Origin: CAVRGQ01 sp963720785
GTDB lineage: Bacteria; Actinomycetota; Acidimicrobiia; IMCC26256; DASPTH01
Assembly: GCA_963720785.1 (NCBI GenBank)
Contig: CAVRGQ010000008.1
Coordinates: 620,001 to 684,000, forward strand
Reading direction: 5' to 3'
Length of the DNA stretch: 64,000 nucleotides
Shown here in pieces: positions 19,017 to 27,338 of the stretch (the first letter of the stretch is position 1; every line of letters starts with the position of its first letter). The notes under the pieces were generated by a model. That model saw only the letters and a list, made by a program, of their open reading frames with translations. It ran no database searches and was not told the DNA's origin. Made by a program: the position numbers and the translations under genes.

Positions 19017-19629
19017 CTACTGCTGCCCCTCCAGGGCGTCCACGACCCGGAGCCCGTCGGCCAGCGTACGGAACGCGCGGCCCCGGTGCGACACCGCGTG
19101 CTTCTCGGCGGGGGTCATCTCGGCGAACGTGCGGCCGTCGCCCTCGGCGGGGCGGAACACCGGGTCGTACCCGAAGCCCTCGCCACCCCTGGCCTCCTCG
19201 ACGATCTCGCCCTCGACCTCGCCGATGGCGGCGACCTCGCGCCCGTCGGGCCAGCGCACCGAGCGCGACGGTTGCGAAGCGCGCCGTGCGCCGCTCGGCC
19301 GGGACCCGCTGCAATCTCTCGAGCAGCTTCCGCACGTTGTCTTCATACGTCGCGTCCTCGCCCGCGTAGCGTGCCGACCACACGCCGGGAGCACCGCCGA
19401 GGGCGTCGACCTCGAGGCCGGTGTCGTCGGCGACCGCAGGCAGCCCGGTGGCCTCGCACAGGGCGACGGCCTTGAGGCGCGCGTTGTCCTCCAGCCTGAG
19501 GCCGTCCTCGACGACCTCGGGGACGGCGGCCGGGCGGGGCAGGATCTCGACGTCGAGCCCGGCGGCCAGGAGGATCTCGGTGATCTCCGCCGCTTTGTGC
19601 GGGTTGGCGCTGGCGAGGACGAGCCTCAC
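19017..19629 (-). CDS. rdgB: XTP/dITP pyrophosphatase, one frame break
   Basis: About 204 residues. House-cleaning NTP pyrophosphatase that removes ITP, dITP and XTP. Signatures: [13 protein letters not shown] at the N-terminus, [11 protein letters not shown] with the catalytic Asp, [10 protein letters not shown] and SHRGRA near the end. The break at 19263-19267 closes with one CG in GCGCG, giving [15 protein letters not shown] start at 19629. It follows rph by 12 bp, the order known from mycobacteria (Rv1340-Rv1341). Confidence 0.92.
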
Positions 19630-19641
19630 GGGTGGCCGGGC

Positions 19642-20386
19642 CTACTTGCGCCGCGGCGCCGGGGGCACCGCGGCGAGCTCGCGCTGGAGGGCGAAGATCT
19701 CGTTGATGCCACCCTCGGCGAGCATCAGCAGGTTGTCGAGCTCGTTGCGGGAGAAGGGCTGCCCCTCGGCGGTGCCCTGCACCTCGATGAACTTGCCCGC
19801 CCCGGTCATCACGATGTTCATGTCGACCTCGGCCCGCACGTCCTCGGTGTACTCGAGGTCGAGGTACCCGAGGGCGTCGACGACCCCCACCGAGATCGCC
19901 GCGCACTGGTCGGTGAGCGGGTGCGGCGGCGAGGGTACCGGCGGCGACGAGACGCGAACAGGCGTCGTGCAGCGCGACGTAGCCGCCACAGATCGACGCG
20001 GTGCGGGTGCCGCCGTCGGCCTGGAGCACGTCGCAGTCGACGGTGATCTGCACCTCGCCGAGCACGGTCAGGTCGGTCACCGCACGGAGCGAACGGCCGA
20101 TGAGGCGCTGGATCTCCTGGGTGCGGCCCGACTGCTTGCCCTTGGCGGCCTCGCGGTCGGCGCGCTCGGGCGTGGACCCGGGCAGCATCGAGTACTCGGC
20201 CGTGACCCAGCCCTTGCCCTTGCCGCGCAGCCACGGCGGCACCCGCTCCTCCACCGAGGCGGTGCACAGCACCCGGGTACGGCCGAACTCCACGAGCACC
20301 GAGCCCGCAGCGATCTCGGTGAAGTCGCGGGTGAAGGCGAACGGGCGCAGCTCGTCGGGCTCGCGCCCGTCACGTCGGATTCCCAC
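19642..20386 (-). CDS. rph: Ribonuclease PH, one frame break
   Basis: About 248 residues. Phosphorolytic 3'-5' exoribonuclease that trims tRNA 3' ends. Signatures: [12 protein letters not shown] at the start, [54 protein letters not shown] and [17 protein letters not shown]. The break at 19922-19926 closes with one CG, giving [17 protein letters not shown] start at 20386. It sits between the Rv1339-like gene and rdgB on the same strand. Confidence 0.93.
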
Positions 20387-20435
20387 TGGTGCTCCTGTCG
20401 GGGCCGCCCGGACAAGGGGGCGGAGAGGCAAGGGG

Positions 20436-21164
20436 CTAGATCGTAGTGACGAGGTGCTGCACGGCGAGAGTGACGGCATCGCCGAACGCCTCGGACCCCT
20501 CGGCGAGCACGGCGTCGCGGTCGACGAACGGCCAGAGGTGGGTGAGGATCAGGCGCTGGGCCCGTGCCTCACGCGCCGCGGCGCCCGCCTGCTGCGCCGA
20601 GAGGTGGATCGCCGAACGCCGGTGGTCGTGCAGGTAGCTCGCCTCGGACAGCACGAGGTCGGCGCCGGCCGTGAACGCGTCGACCGACCACTCGGGGCCG
20701 GTGTCGGCGGTGTACACCAGGCGCTTCCCGCCGGATGTCGCCTCGATCGCGTAGGTGGGCGGCGGGTGATCGGTGCGCGAGAAGCACAGGTCGACGTCGC
20801 CGATGCGGTCGCCGTCGCCGTCGCCGATGGTGCGCCAGTCGAAGGTGTCGCCCCAGTCGGACACGAGCGCCCCGAGCTGCTTGTCGAGCCCCTCCGGCGC
20901 GTACACGGGCAGGTTGCCGAGCTCGAGGCCGTAGCGCAGGAGCACATGGAGCCCGTAGATGTCGGCGCAGTGGTCGGGGTGCCCGTGGGTGAGCACGACT
21001 GCGGTGATGTCCTCGGCCGCGACGTGCTGCTGCAGGTGGCCGAACGTGCCGTTCCCGCAGTCCATCCAGATCGCGGTGTCACCCGACCGCAGCAGGTACC
21101 CGCTGCACGCCTCGCCGTTGGGGCCGTTGAACGACCCCGAACTCCCCAGCACGGTCAATTCCAT
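20436..21164 (-). CDS. MBL-fold phosphodiesterase, Rv1339-like
   Basis: 242 residues with [10 protein letters not shown] (HxHxDH), a TADTG Asp, LSEASY and a late HLWPF His, the RNase Z-like metal set. The place between murI and rph matches Mycobacterium Rv1339, reported as an atypical class II cyclic-AMP phosphodiesterase. The short length without the RNase Z exosite arm agrees with that rather than tRNA 3' processing. ATG at 21164 is used; a longer reading has no support. Cyclic nucleotide turnover is inferred from synteny. Confidence 0.84.
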   Translation of the reverse strand: MELTVLGSSGSFNGPNGEACSGYLLRSGDTAIWMDCGNGTFGHLQQHVAAEDITAVVLTHGHPDHCADIYGLHVLLRYGLELGNLPVYAPEGLDKQLGALVSDWGDTFDWRTIGDGDGDRIGDVDLCFSRTDHPPPTYAIEATSGGKRLVYTADTGPEWSVDAFTAGADLVLSEASYLHDHRRSAIHLSAQQAGAAAREARAQRLILTHLWPFVDRDAVLAEGSEAFGDAVTLAVQHLVTTI

Positions 21165-21216
21165 CGGAACAGTCTCCCAGAAGTCACCACCTGCCCATGG
21201 CAACCCACGTCATCGG

Positions 21217-22057
21217 TCACCATTCGTGGGCAGTGACCGACTCCACCTCGGGTCCAAGAAAGCGCACGCCGAGGGTGCGGAAGGTATCCACGGGGCCGCT
21301 CGTCGAGGAAAACGTGCCGAGGGTCACGCGCCTCCGGGGTCTCGCCCGGTGCGTCCTGCGCTCCTTGCGGTCCCTCGCGGATGAGGAGGCCCGCGTGCTC
21401 CAGCATCGACCGGACCGCGAACGCGGTCTCGTCGGCACTCGACACCAGCACCACGTCGCGACCCATGACGTCGCCGATCGTGCGGGCGAGCAGCGGGTAG
21501 TGGGTGCAGCCGAGCACGAGCGTGTCGACGTCGGCCTCGCGCACCGGCGCGAGCAGTCGCTCGGCGAGCACGTGGACCTGGTCGGAGTCGACGTCGCCGG
21601 CCTCGACGAACTCCACGAAACCGGGGCAGGCCGCGCACGTGAGCTCGATGTCGGCGTCACTCTCGGCCGCCACCTCCTGGTACGCGCCCGACGCGATCGT
21701 GCCGACGGTGCCGATCACGCCGACCCGACCCGTCCGCGTGGTCTTGATCGCGGCACGCAGGCCGGGCTCGATCACGCCGAGCACGGGGATGGCGAGTTGC
21801 TCGTCGAGCACGTGCAGCGCGGCCGCCGCCGCGCTGTTGCACGCCACGACGAGCGTCTTCATGTCGTAACCGAGAAGCACGTCGGTGATCTCGAGCGAGT
21901 ACTTCAGGACCTGGTCGCGCGGCTTGGGACCATAGGGGAAGCGACCGGTGTCGCCGAAGTACACGATGCGCTCGTCGGGCAGCAGGTCGATGAGCGCGCG
22001 CAGCACCGTGAGGCCGCCGAGCCCCGAGTCGAACACCCCGATCGGACGACCGGGCAT
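21217..22057 (-). CDS. murI: Glutamate racemase, one frame break
   Basis: About 280 residues. Makes D-glutamate for peptidoglycan. Both catalytic cysteines are present, in VVACNSAAAAALH and LVLGCTHYPLL, and the N-terminus is IGVFDSGLGGLTVLRAL. Near 21306-21313 the frame changes in the last 30 residues; the continuing frame gives TFRTLGVRFLGPEVESV, the usual C-terminal end. The repair base is ambiguous here. Its ATG shares one A with the sua5 stop (TGATG), so the two are translationally coupled. Confidence 0.93.
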
Positions 22058-23070
22058 CAGGTGCCGTCTTCCGCGACGTGGGCGGCGCGGCGGAGACGGT
22101 CGGCGACGGCGGCACCGATGCCCACTTCGTCGGGGACCATTGCGAGCACGGTGTCGAGGCCGGCGGCATCCGCGGCGCGCAGGTGCCGGTACAGGTGGCG
22201 CGCGTAGTCGGCGTCGTCGACGGGTTCCGCGAGCACGGCGACCCCGGCGGGCAGATCGACCGGGAGCTTCTCGCCGATCACCCCGACGCGGCGGCCGCGC
22301 CCGAACGCGTCGTGCACCGCGCCACTCAGCGAAGCGGCGTCGACCAGCACCACCTGCGCGTCGGGTGCATAGTGCGACACGAGGGTGCCGGGCGCGCGCA
22401 CGGCACCGGCCGAGCCGTCGACCTGGCGTACCGGCACCGCGTGACCGAGCACGTCTTCGATGCGCTCGCGGGCGAGACCACCGAGGCGCAGGATCGCGGG
22501 GGTGTCGCCCGTGCAGTCGACGATGGTGGACTCCACCCCCACGCGGCACGGGCCGCCGTCGAGCACCAGGTCGACCTCGTCACCGAGGTCGGCGCGCACG
22601 TCGGCCGCCGTGGTCGGGCTGACGCGCCCGAACCTGTTCGCCGACGGCGCGGCGACGCCGCGCCGCGCCTCGTTGGCGCCCTCCTCGGCGAACGCCCGCA
22701 ACAGTGCCAGGGCCACGGGTTGATCGGGCACGCGCAGGCCGACGGTCTCGAGCCCGCCCGTGACCTCGTCGGGAACACCTGCAGCGCGGCGCACGATCAC
22801 GGTGAGCGGCCCCGGCCAGCACCGTTCGGCCAGGAGCGCCGCAGCGGGTGGCACCTCCGCCGCCCACTCCCCCAGCGCCTCGGCGCCCGCGAGGTGCACG
22901 ATCACCGGGTGGTCGGCCGGGCGGCCCTTCACCGCGAACACCTGTTGCACGGCGGCGGACTGCGAGGCATCGGCCCCGAGGCCGTACACCGTCTCGGTGG
23001 GGAACGCGACGAGCCCGCCGGCGCGCAGCACCGCGACGGCGCGGCGGATGTCGGCAGGACTCGGGCTCAT
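22057..23070 (-). CDS. Threonylcarbamoyl-AMP synthase (Sua5/YrdC)
   Basis: 337 residues, the long Sua5 form. YrdC domain in the first 200 residues (GGLVAFPTETVYGLGADA, VKGRPADHPVIVHL, AAPSANRFGRVSPT), followed by the Sua5 C-terminal domain (SHYAPDAQVVLVD). It makes the L-threonylcarbamoyl-AMP precursor of t6A37 in ANN-decoding tRNAs. Placed directly before murI and coupled to it by TGATG, so it is an addition to the mycobacterial-type gene order. Confidence 0.92.
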   Translation of the reverse strand: MSPSPADIRRAVAVLRAGGLVAFPTETVYGLGADASQSAAVQQVFAVKGRPADHPVIVHLAGAEALGEWAAEVPPAAALLAERCWPGPLTVIVRRAAGVPDEVTGGLETVGLRVPDQPVALALLRAFAEEGANEARRGVAAPSANRFGRVSPTTAADVRADLGDEVDLVLDGGPCRVGVESTIVDCTGDTPAILRLGGLARERIEDVLGHAVPVRQVDGSAGAVRAPGTLVSHYAPDAQVVLVDAASLSGAVHDAFGRGRRVGVIGEKLPVDLPAGVAVLAEPVDDADYARHLYRHLRAADAAGLDTVLAMVPDEVGIGAAVADRLRRAAHVAEDGT

Positions 23071-23183
23071 GGCTCCATTCTCCCCGATGCGGCGCCCGGT
23101 CCCCGGGTTTCGGGCGGGCTGCGGGCCGGTTCCGGAGCGCCCGGCCGGGGTAGAGCCCACCAAACGCCCCGAGGAGGACCCCC

Positions 23184-23636
23184 GTGAACGACCCCATCGC
23201 CATCCTGAAGCGCGACCACCGAGCAGCAAGTGCCCTGATGCAGGAGCTCGACGATTCCAAGCCCGGTGCGAAGCGGAAGCGCACGCTCGAGAAGCTCGAC
23301 GCCGCGCTGCGCCTCCACATGCAGATCGAGGAGCAGGAGCTCTACCCGCTCGTGCAGGCGAAGGTCGGCGAGGAGGAAGCCGAAGAGGCCGAGATCGAGC
23401 ACGGCCTCATTCGCGTCGCGCTCGACGAGCTCGCCCAGCTCGTCGACGAGCCGGGTTTCGGTGCTGCGGTCGCGATGATCATCGCCGGAGTGCGCCACCA
23501 CGTGAAGGACGAGGAGAAGAAGGTCTTCCCCGAGCTGAAGGCGAAGCTCGACCGCGACGAGCTCGCCGCGTTGGGTGACCGCGTGGTGGCGATGAAGGAG
23601 CCCTCCCGCAGCCGGGCCCGCGCTACCAGTAGTTGA
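23184..23636 (+). CDS. Hemerythrin HHE-domain protein
   Basis: 150 residues. The four-helix bundle ligands are spread as KRDHRAAS, LHMQIEEQELYP, EIEHGL and VRHHVKDEEKKVFP, the usual HxxxE pairs for a di-iron site. Family members bind oxygen or sense iron and nitric oxide. A GAGGAGG ribosome site stands before the GTG at 23184. Its end overlaps the cysM end by 14 bp on the opposite strand. No partner can be named. Confidence 0.88.
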   Translation: MNDPIAILKRDHRAASALMQELDDSKPGAKRKRTLEKLDAALRLHMQIEEQELYPLVQAKVGEEEAEEAEIEHGLIRVALDELAQLVDEPGFGAAVAMIIAGVRHHVKDEEKKVFPELKAKLDRDELAALGDRVVAMKEPSRSRARATSS

Positions 23637-24558
23637 TGCGGGTGGCGCGCTCGATGACCTCGTCGAGGTCGTCGGTCCAGGCGCCCGACGAGAGGTACTT
23701 CCACCCGGCGTCGGGGAGGAGCACGACGATCGTGCCGCGCTCCATCTGCGCGGCCATCTTCGCCGCGCCGGCCGCCGCCGCACCCGACGACACGCCGGCG
23801 AACACGCCGCAGTCGTCGAGGAGGTGACGCAGCCACTCGATCGACTCCCGCGGGCGCACGATGAATTTCCGGTCGAGCACTGCGGGGTCGAAGATCGGGG
23901 GCACGAAGCCGTCGTCGAGCGAGCGCAGTCCCTGCACCAGCTCGCCGGCCGGCGGCTCCACCGCGATCACCTTGATGTCGGGGTTCTGCTCCTTGAGGTA
24001 GCGGCCCACACCCATGAGCGTGCCGCTGGTGCCGAGGCCGGCGACGAAGACGTCGACCTCGGGGCAGTCGCGCCAGATCTCCGGGCCCGTGCCCTCGTAG
24101 TGCGCGAGCGGGTTGGCCGGGTTGCCGTACTGGAAGAGCAGCACCTGCGACGGGTCGTCGGCGGCGAGCTTCTCGGAGAGGCGGATGGCGCCGTTCGACC
24201 CCTCGTCGGCAGGCGAATCGACGATCTCGACGCCGAAGATGTCGAGGAGCTGGCGGCGCTCGATCGACACGTTCTCGGGCATCACGATGCGCAGCTGGTA
24301 CCCGCGCAGCTTGGCGACGAGCGCGAGGCCGATGCCGGTGTTGCCCGACGACGGCTCGAGGATCGTGTCGCCCGGGTGCAGGATCCCCTGCTCCTCGGCG
24401 AGCTGCACCATCCGCAGCGCGATGCGGTCCTTCGACGAACCGCCGGGGTTCTGGCCCTCGAGCTTGGCGAAGATGCGGACGTCGGGGTTCGGCGACAGCT
24501 GGTTCACGCCCACGAGGGGCGTGTTGCCGATCAGGCCGAGGACGTCGTCGTGGCGCAT
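23623..24558 (-). CDS. cysM: O-phosphoserine sulfhydrylase / cysteine synthase
   Basis: 311 residues, fold type II PLP enzyme. PLP lysine Lys43 in GGSSKDR, the asparagine loop EPSSGNTGIGLA, glycine-rich GLGTSGTLMG and the C-terminal DAGWKYLSSGAW, which matches Mycobacterium CysM. That enzyme uses O-phosphoserine and the thiocarboxylate of CysO as sulfur donor. The neighbours cysO and mec support the same chemistry here. It follows cysO at 28 bp. Confidence 0.93.
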   Translation of the reverse strand: MRHDDVLGLIGNTPLVGVNQLSPNPDVRIFAKLEGQNPGGSSKDRIALRMVQLAEEQGILHPGDTILEPSSGNTGIGLALVAKLRGYQLRIVMPENVSIERRQLLDIFGVEIVDSPADEGSNGAIRLSEKLAADDPSQVLLFQYGNPANPLAHYEGTGPEIWRDCPEVDVFVAGLGTSGTLMGVGRYLKEQNPDIKVIAVEPPAGELVQGLRSLDDGFVPPIFDPAVLDRKFIVRPRESIEWLRHLLDDCGVFAGVSSGAAAAGAAKMAAQMERGTIVVLLPDAGWKYLSSGAWTDDLDEVIERATRINYW

Positions 24559-24586
24559 GGGAGGGGGAGCCCGGCGCGGCCGGAGG

Positions 24587-24862
24587 TCAGCCTCCCGCGA
24601 CCGCGGGGAGGATGGAGAGCTCGTCGCCGTCGGACACCTTGGTGTCGAGCTGCTCGAGGTACCGGATGTCGTCGTCGTTGCGGTACACGTTCACGAACTT
24701 GTGCAGGCCGCCCTGGTCGTCGATCAGGTTGCCGGCCATGCCCGGGTACTTCGCGACGAGGTCGGTGAACACCTCGCCCACGGTCGCACCTTCGGCGCTG
24801 ACGGTTGCAGCGCCATCGGCGTGGGAGCGCAGCAGCGTGGGGAGACGGACTTCGACGGCCAT
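24587..24862 (-). CDS. cysO: Sulfur carrier protein CysO (MoaD/ThiS-like)
   Basis: 91 residues, ubiquitin-like beta-grasp protein ending in the required diglycine (ILPAVAGG). The C-terminal Gly is converted to a thiocarboxylate that CysM joins to the aminoacrylate of O-phosphoserine. The GG terminus needs no processing here. TAGAGT lies 6 nt before the ATG, so cysO-cysM seems to have its own leaderless promoter. Confidence 0.93.
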   Translation of the reverse strand: MAVEVRLPTLLRSHADGAATVSAEGATVGEVFTDLVAKYPGMAGNLIDDQGGLHKFVNVYRNDDDIRYLEQLDTKVSDGDELSILPAVAGG

Positions 24863-24868
24863 GGCGTC

Positions 24869-24874
24869 ACTCTA
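24869..24874 (-). promoter_or_regulatory. -10 box, leaderless cysO promoter
   Basis: TAGAGT on the minus strand with GACGCC (6 nt) to the ATG at 24862. Confidence 0.5.
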
Positions 24875-24918
24875 CAAGTCCGACCGAGTGGCTCGGGATT
24901 CCCGGAACGGGGTGGAAC

Positions 24919-25344
24919 TCACGACATGGCGGCGAGCCCGCGCAGGGCCCAGAACCCCTTACCGGAGATCACCACCCCGTCGGCCAGACCGGTCCCTTGC
25001 CGTTCGCATTCGTCGCGCAGCGCCACCAGCCGCTGCGCTTCGCTCCGGTCCGGCTCGTCGACGTTCCCCCGGAGGAACACCAGGATCAGCGCTGAGGCAC
25101 CCAGCTCGTCGGCGAGCATGCCCAGAATCTCGGCATCGAGTTCGTCGAGGCCAGCGCACTCGCGATGTGCGCCGACGCCGACCAAACCGAGGTCGGGATC
25201 GACGCCGATCGCCAGGAAGCCATCACTGATCTCGCCTTCGAGCACCTGCACGACGAACTCGACCACGTCGTCGGTGCCGCGAAATCGGCCGGCTTCCCAG
25301 AAGCTCTCCGTCCGCGGTTGCGCCGGCCGTACGTCGTTACCCAT
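24919..25344 (-). CDS. Degenerate RadC/JAB-like protein inserted between mec and cysO
   Basis: 141 residues. The central part (LDELDAEILGMLADEL, GASALILVFLRGNVDE, LADGVVISGKGFWAL) follows the RadC JAB layout in which a HNHPSGDP-type metal motif is followed by a helix and a DHVIIG-type strand. Here the metal motif is FLRGNVDEPDRSE, so the zinc-binding histidines are gone. A GGGAG sequence precedes the ATG at 25344. It lies between the JAMM hydrolase gene mec and its substrate gene cysO. A non-catalytic JAB partner of Mec or CysO is an attractive but untested idea; the fold match is by eye. Confidence 0.55.
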   Translation of the reverse strand: MGNDVRPAQPRTESFWEAGRFRGTDDVVEFVVQVLEGEISDGFLAIGVDPDLGLVGVGAHRECAGLDELDAEILGMLADELGASALILVFLRGNVDEPDRSEAQRLVALRDECERQGTGLADGVVISGKGFWALRGLAAMS

Positions 25345-25447
25345 GACCCACTCCCTGATTCACGTCGATCGGGGGAAGTGGTCGAGGGAGGTACGCGGAG
25401 AGACGAACTGCGGCGCCCGATGACACGCGCCAGGTCGTGAGCCCTGG

Positions 25448-25885
25448 TTATCCGACCGCGACGGCGCACTCGCTGATCGCGCCGTCGCGGATGAAGTAGC
25501 CCCGCAGCACCGGCTCGCCCGACTTCAGGCTCACGATCACGTAGCACCAGGCCGGGTCGACCGCCTGGCGGACGTCGGTGGCCGACGGGTAGGCGTCGGT
25601 GTGGGTGTGGGAGTGCCACACCCCGATGATGTCGTGGCCGTGGTCGTCGGCATCGCGCATCGCCGCCAGGAGATCCTTGGAGTCGACCGTGTAGGTACGG
25701 GCCGACCCGTCGGCATTGCGGCACGGGTAGACCTGGCCGACCTCCCCGGTGGGGGCGCCGTCGGCGAAGGGTCCGGCGAGCAGCCCGCACGCCTCGTCGG
25801 GGAAGCCGTCGAAGCAGTGGGCGAGCACGGTGTCGTACTGCGCGTGCGTCATGCGCAGCGTCGGGGTCGCGAGAGCGTCGGGCAC
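25448..25885 (-). CDS. mec: JAMM/MPN metalloprotease Mec (CysO-cysteine peptidase)
   Basis: 145 residues. JAB1/MPN domain with Glu31 (DEACGLL) and the zinc motif HSHTHTDAYPSATD (His91, His93, Ser101, Asp104). In Mycobacterium this enzyme cleaves the CysO-cysteine adduct to free cysteine and regenerate CysO. Gene order mec, extra gene, cysO, cysM supports this. It starts with GTG 6 nt after a TAGATT box. Confidence 0.9.
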   Translation of the reverse strand: MPDALATPTLRMTHAQYDTVLAHCFDGFPDEACGLLAGPFADGAPTGEVGQVYPCRNADGSARTYTVDSKDLLAAMRDADDHGHDIIGVWHSHTHTDAYPSATDVRQAVDPAWCYVIVSLKSGEPVLRGYFIRDGAISECAVAVG

Positions 25886-25891
25886 GGCAGC

Positions 25892-25897
25892 AATCTA
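25892..25897 (-). promoter_or_regulatory. -10 box, leaderless mec promoter
   Basis: TAGATT on the minus strand with GCTGCC (6 nt) to the GTG at 25885; it overlaps the stop of the methyltransferase gene upstream. Confidence 0.5.
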
Positions 25898-26755
25898 CCG
25901 GCGGGCGGTGACCAGCCAGATCCCCGAGCCCAGCGCCACCTCCCCGTCGACCTCGTGCGCCGCGAGGGTGGTGCGCAGGTCGGCGAGGGCCCGGTCACCG
26001 GCCGCGCCCTCGAGACCTTCGAGCACCGCCTTGACCACCCCGACCTCGGCGGCGAACGCGCACGCCTCGTCGATCGGCCCGAGCACGAACGGCACGTCGA
26101 CCGCCTCCATCGCGACGTCGGACCAACCCGCGGCCGTGAGCACCTCGGTGACGTGACCGCGACCGGCCAGTCCGAGCATTCCCGGAGCGTCCTCCGGCGG
26201 CGCGGGGAGTTCGCGCCCCTGCGCGGCCGCGCCGCGCATCACCTGCAGCCACTCGTTGTCGGCGAGGTTGCGCCACGACACGAACGCGAGGCGACCGCCC
26301 GGCTTCGTGGCCCGGGCGAAGTTGGCGAACGCGGCGACCGGGTCGGCGAAGAACATCACCCCGAACTTGCTCATCACCGCGTCGAAGCGGTCGACGCCGA
26401 GCGGCTCGACCTGCGCGTCGGCGACGCGGAAGGTCGCGTTCGCCAGGCCCTCGGCCGCGGCGTGCTCCCGGGCGCGCTCGAGCATGGGCGCGGAGATGTC
26501 GATCCCGAGCGCCGCACCGACTGCGCCCGCCGCGCCCGCGGCCCGGGCCGCGGCCAGCGTGGTCTTCCCGGTCCCGCACCCGACGTCGAGCACCTGCTCC
26601 CCCGGCTGCACCGCCGCCGCGGCCAGCAACCGCTCGCGGTGGGCCCGCGCTGCATTCGCGTGCTGGTCCTCACGGTCGAGCCACGACACCGACTGCGCGC
26701 CGTTCCACGCCGCGGCCTGGTCGACGTTCACGATCTGGGGCACCGGGTCCGTCAT
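25895..26755 (-). CDS. Class I SAM-dependent methyltransferase
   Basis: 286 residues. SAM-binding motif I VLDVGCGTGKTTLAAARA near residue 55, acidic ALGIDISAPMLERA, motif post-II FRVADAQ, and KPGGRLAFVSW of motif III. UbiE/COQ5-like layout. A very long frame continues upstream in the same phase but its extra part is antisense to smpB and the antiporter and is not used. Start ATG at 26755 is 7 nt after TATCGT. Methyl acceptor unknown. Confidence 0.85.
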   Translation of the reverse strand: MTDPVPQIVNVDQAAAWNGAQSVSWLDREDQHANAARAHRERLLAAAAVQPGEQVLDVGCGTGKTTLAAARAAGAAGAVGAALGIDISAPMLERAREHAAAEGLANATFRVADAQVEPLGVDRFDAVMSKFGVMFFADPVAAFANFARATKPGGRLAFVSWRNLADNEWLQVMRGAAAQGRELPAPPEDAPGMLGLAGRGHVTEVLTAAGWSDVAMEAVDVPFVLGPIDEACAFAAEVGVVKAVLEGLEGAAGDRALADLRTTLAAHEVDGEVALGSGIWLVTARR

Positions 26756-26762
26756 GCCCGCG

Positions 26763-26768
26763 ACGATA
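26763..26768 (-). promoter_or_regulatory. -10 box, leaderless methyltransferase promoter
   Basis: TATCGT on the minus strand, 7 nt from the ATG at 26755. Confidence 0.5.
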
Positions 26769-26796
26769 CGGGAAGGGCGCCGCGGGCCGCGCCCGG

Positions 26797-26802
26797 TACC
26801 GT
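26797..26802 (+). promoter_or_regulatory. -10 box, leaderless smpB promoter
   Basis: TACCGT, 7 nt before the GTG at 26810; this decides the GTG at 26810 over one nine bases upstream. Confidence 0.5.
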
Positions 26803-26809
26803 GCTCGCC

Positions 26810-27310
26810 GTGAGCAAGAAGTCGGGCGGGTCGAAGACCGCGAAGGAAGCAAGTCGTCGTGGTGACCAGGTGGTCATCACGAACCGACGCGCGCGCCACG
26901 ACTACCACATCCTCGACTCGTGGGAGTGCGGCATCGTGCTCGAGGGCGCCGAGGTGAAGTCGATTCGCGACAGTCGCGCCAACCTGCAGGACTCCTACGC
27001 ACGCGTGGAGGACCACGAGGTGTGGCTGCACGGCATGCACGTGTCGCCCTACGCCTACTCGCGCGGCGACCTCGACCCGGTCCGCAAGCGCAAGCTGCTG
27101 CTCCACCACCGCGAGATCGACGAGATCGAGCGCGGCGTCTCCGAGAAGGGCGTCACCCTCGTGCCGATGCGGGTCTACTTCAAGGACGGGCGCGCCAAGG
27201 TCGAGCTCGCGATGGCACGAGGCAAGAAGGCCTACGACAAGCGCCAGTCGCTCGCCGAGCGCGACGCGAAGCGCGAGACGGAGCGGGCCATGAAGGGCAT
27301 GCGCGACTGA
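26810..27310 (+). CDS. smpB: SsrA-binding protein SmpB
   Basis: 166 residues. Typical signatures: NRRARHDYHILDSWECGI, LEGAEVKSIRDSRANLQDSY, HVSPYAYS, RKRKLLLHHREI and GRAKVELAMARGKKAYDKR with a basic tail. It binds tmRNA and brings it to stalled ribosomes in trans-translation. The tmRNA gene itself lies 2.4 kb downstream on the same strand. An intrinsic terminator follows at once. Confidence 0.96.
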   Translation: MSKKSGGSKTAKEASRRGDQVVITNRRARHDYHILDSWECGIVLEGAEVKSIRDSRANLQDSYARVEDHEVWLHGMHVSPYAYSRGDLDPVRKRKLLLHHREIDEIERGVSEKGVTLVPMRVYFKDGRAKVELAMARGKKAYDKRQSLAERDAKRETERAMKGMRD

Positions 27311-27312
27311 TC

Positions 27313-27338
27313 GGCTGACCGCGCGGGTCAGCCTTTCT
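27313..27338 (+). terminator. Intrinsic terminator after smpB
   Basis: 8-bp perfect stem GGCTGACC/GGTCAGCC with a 5-nt loop followed by TTTCT. It also overlaps the stop of the convergent antiporter gene. Confidence 0.7.
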
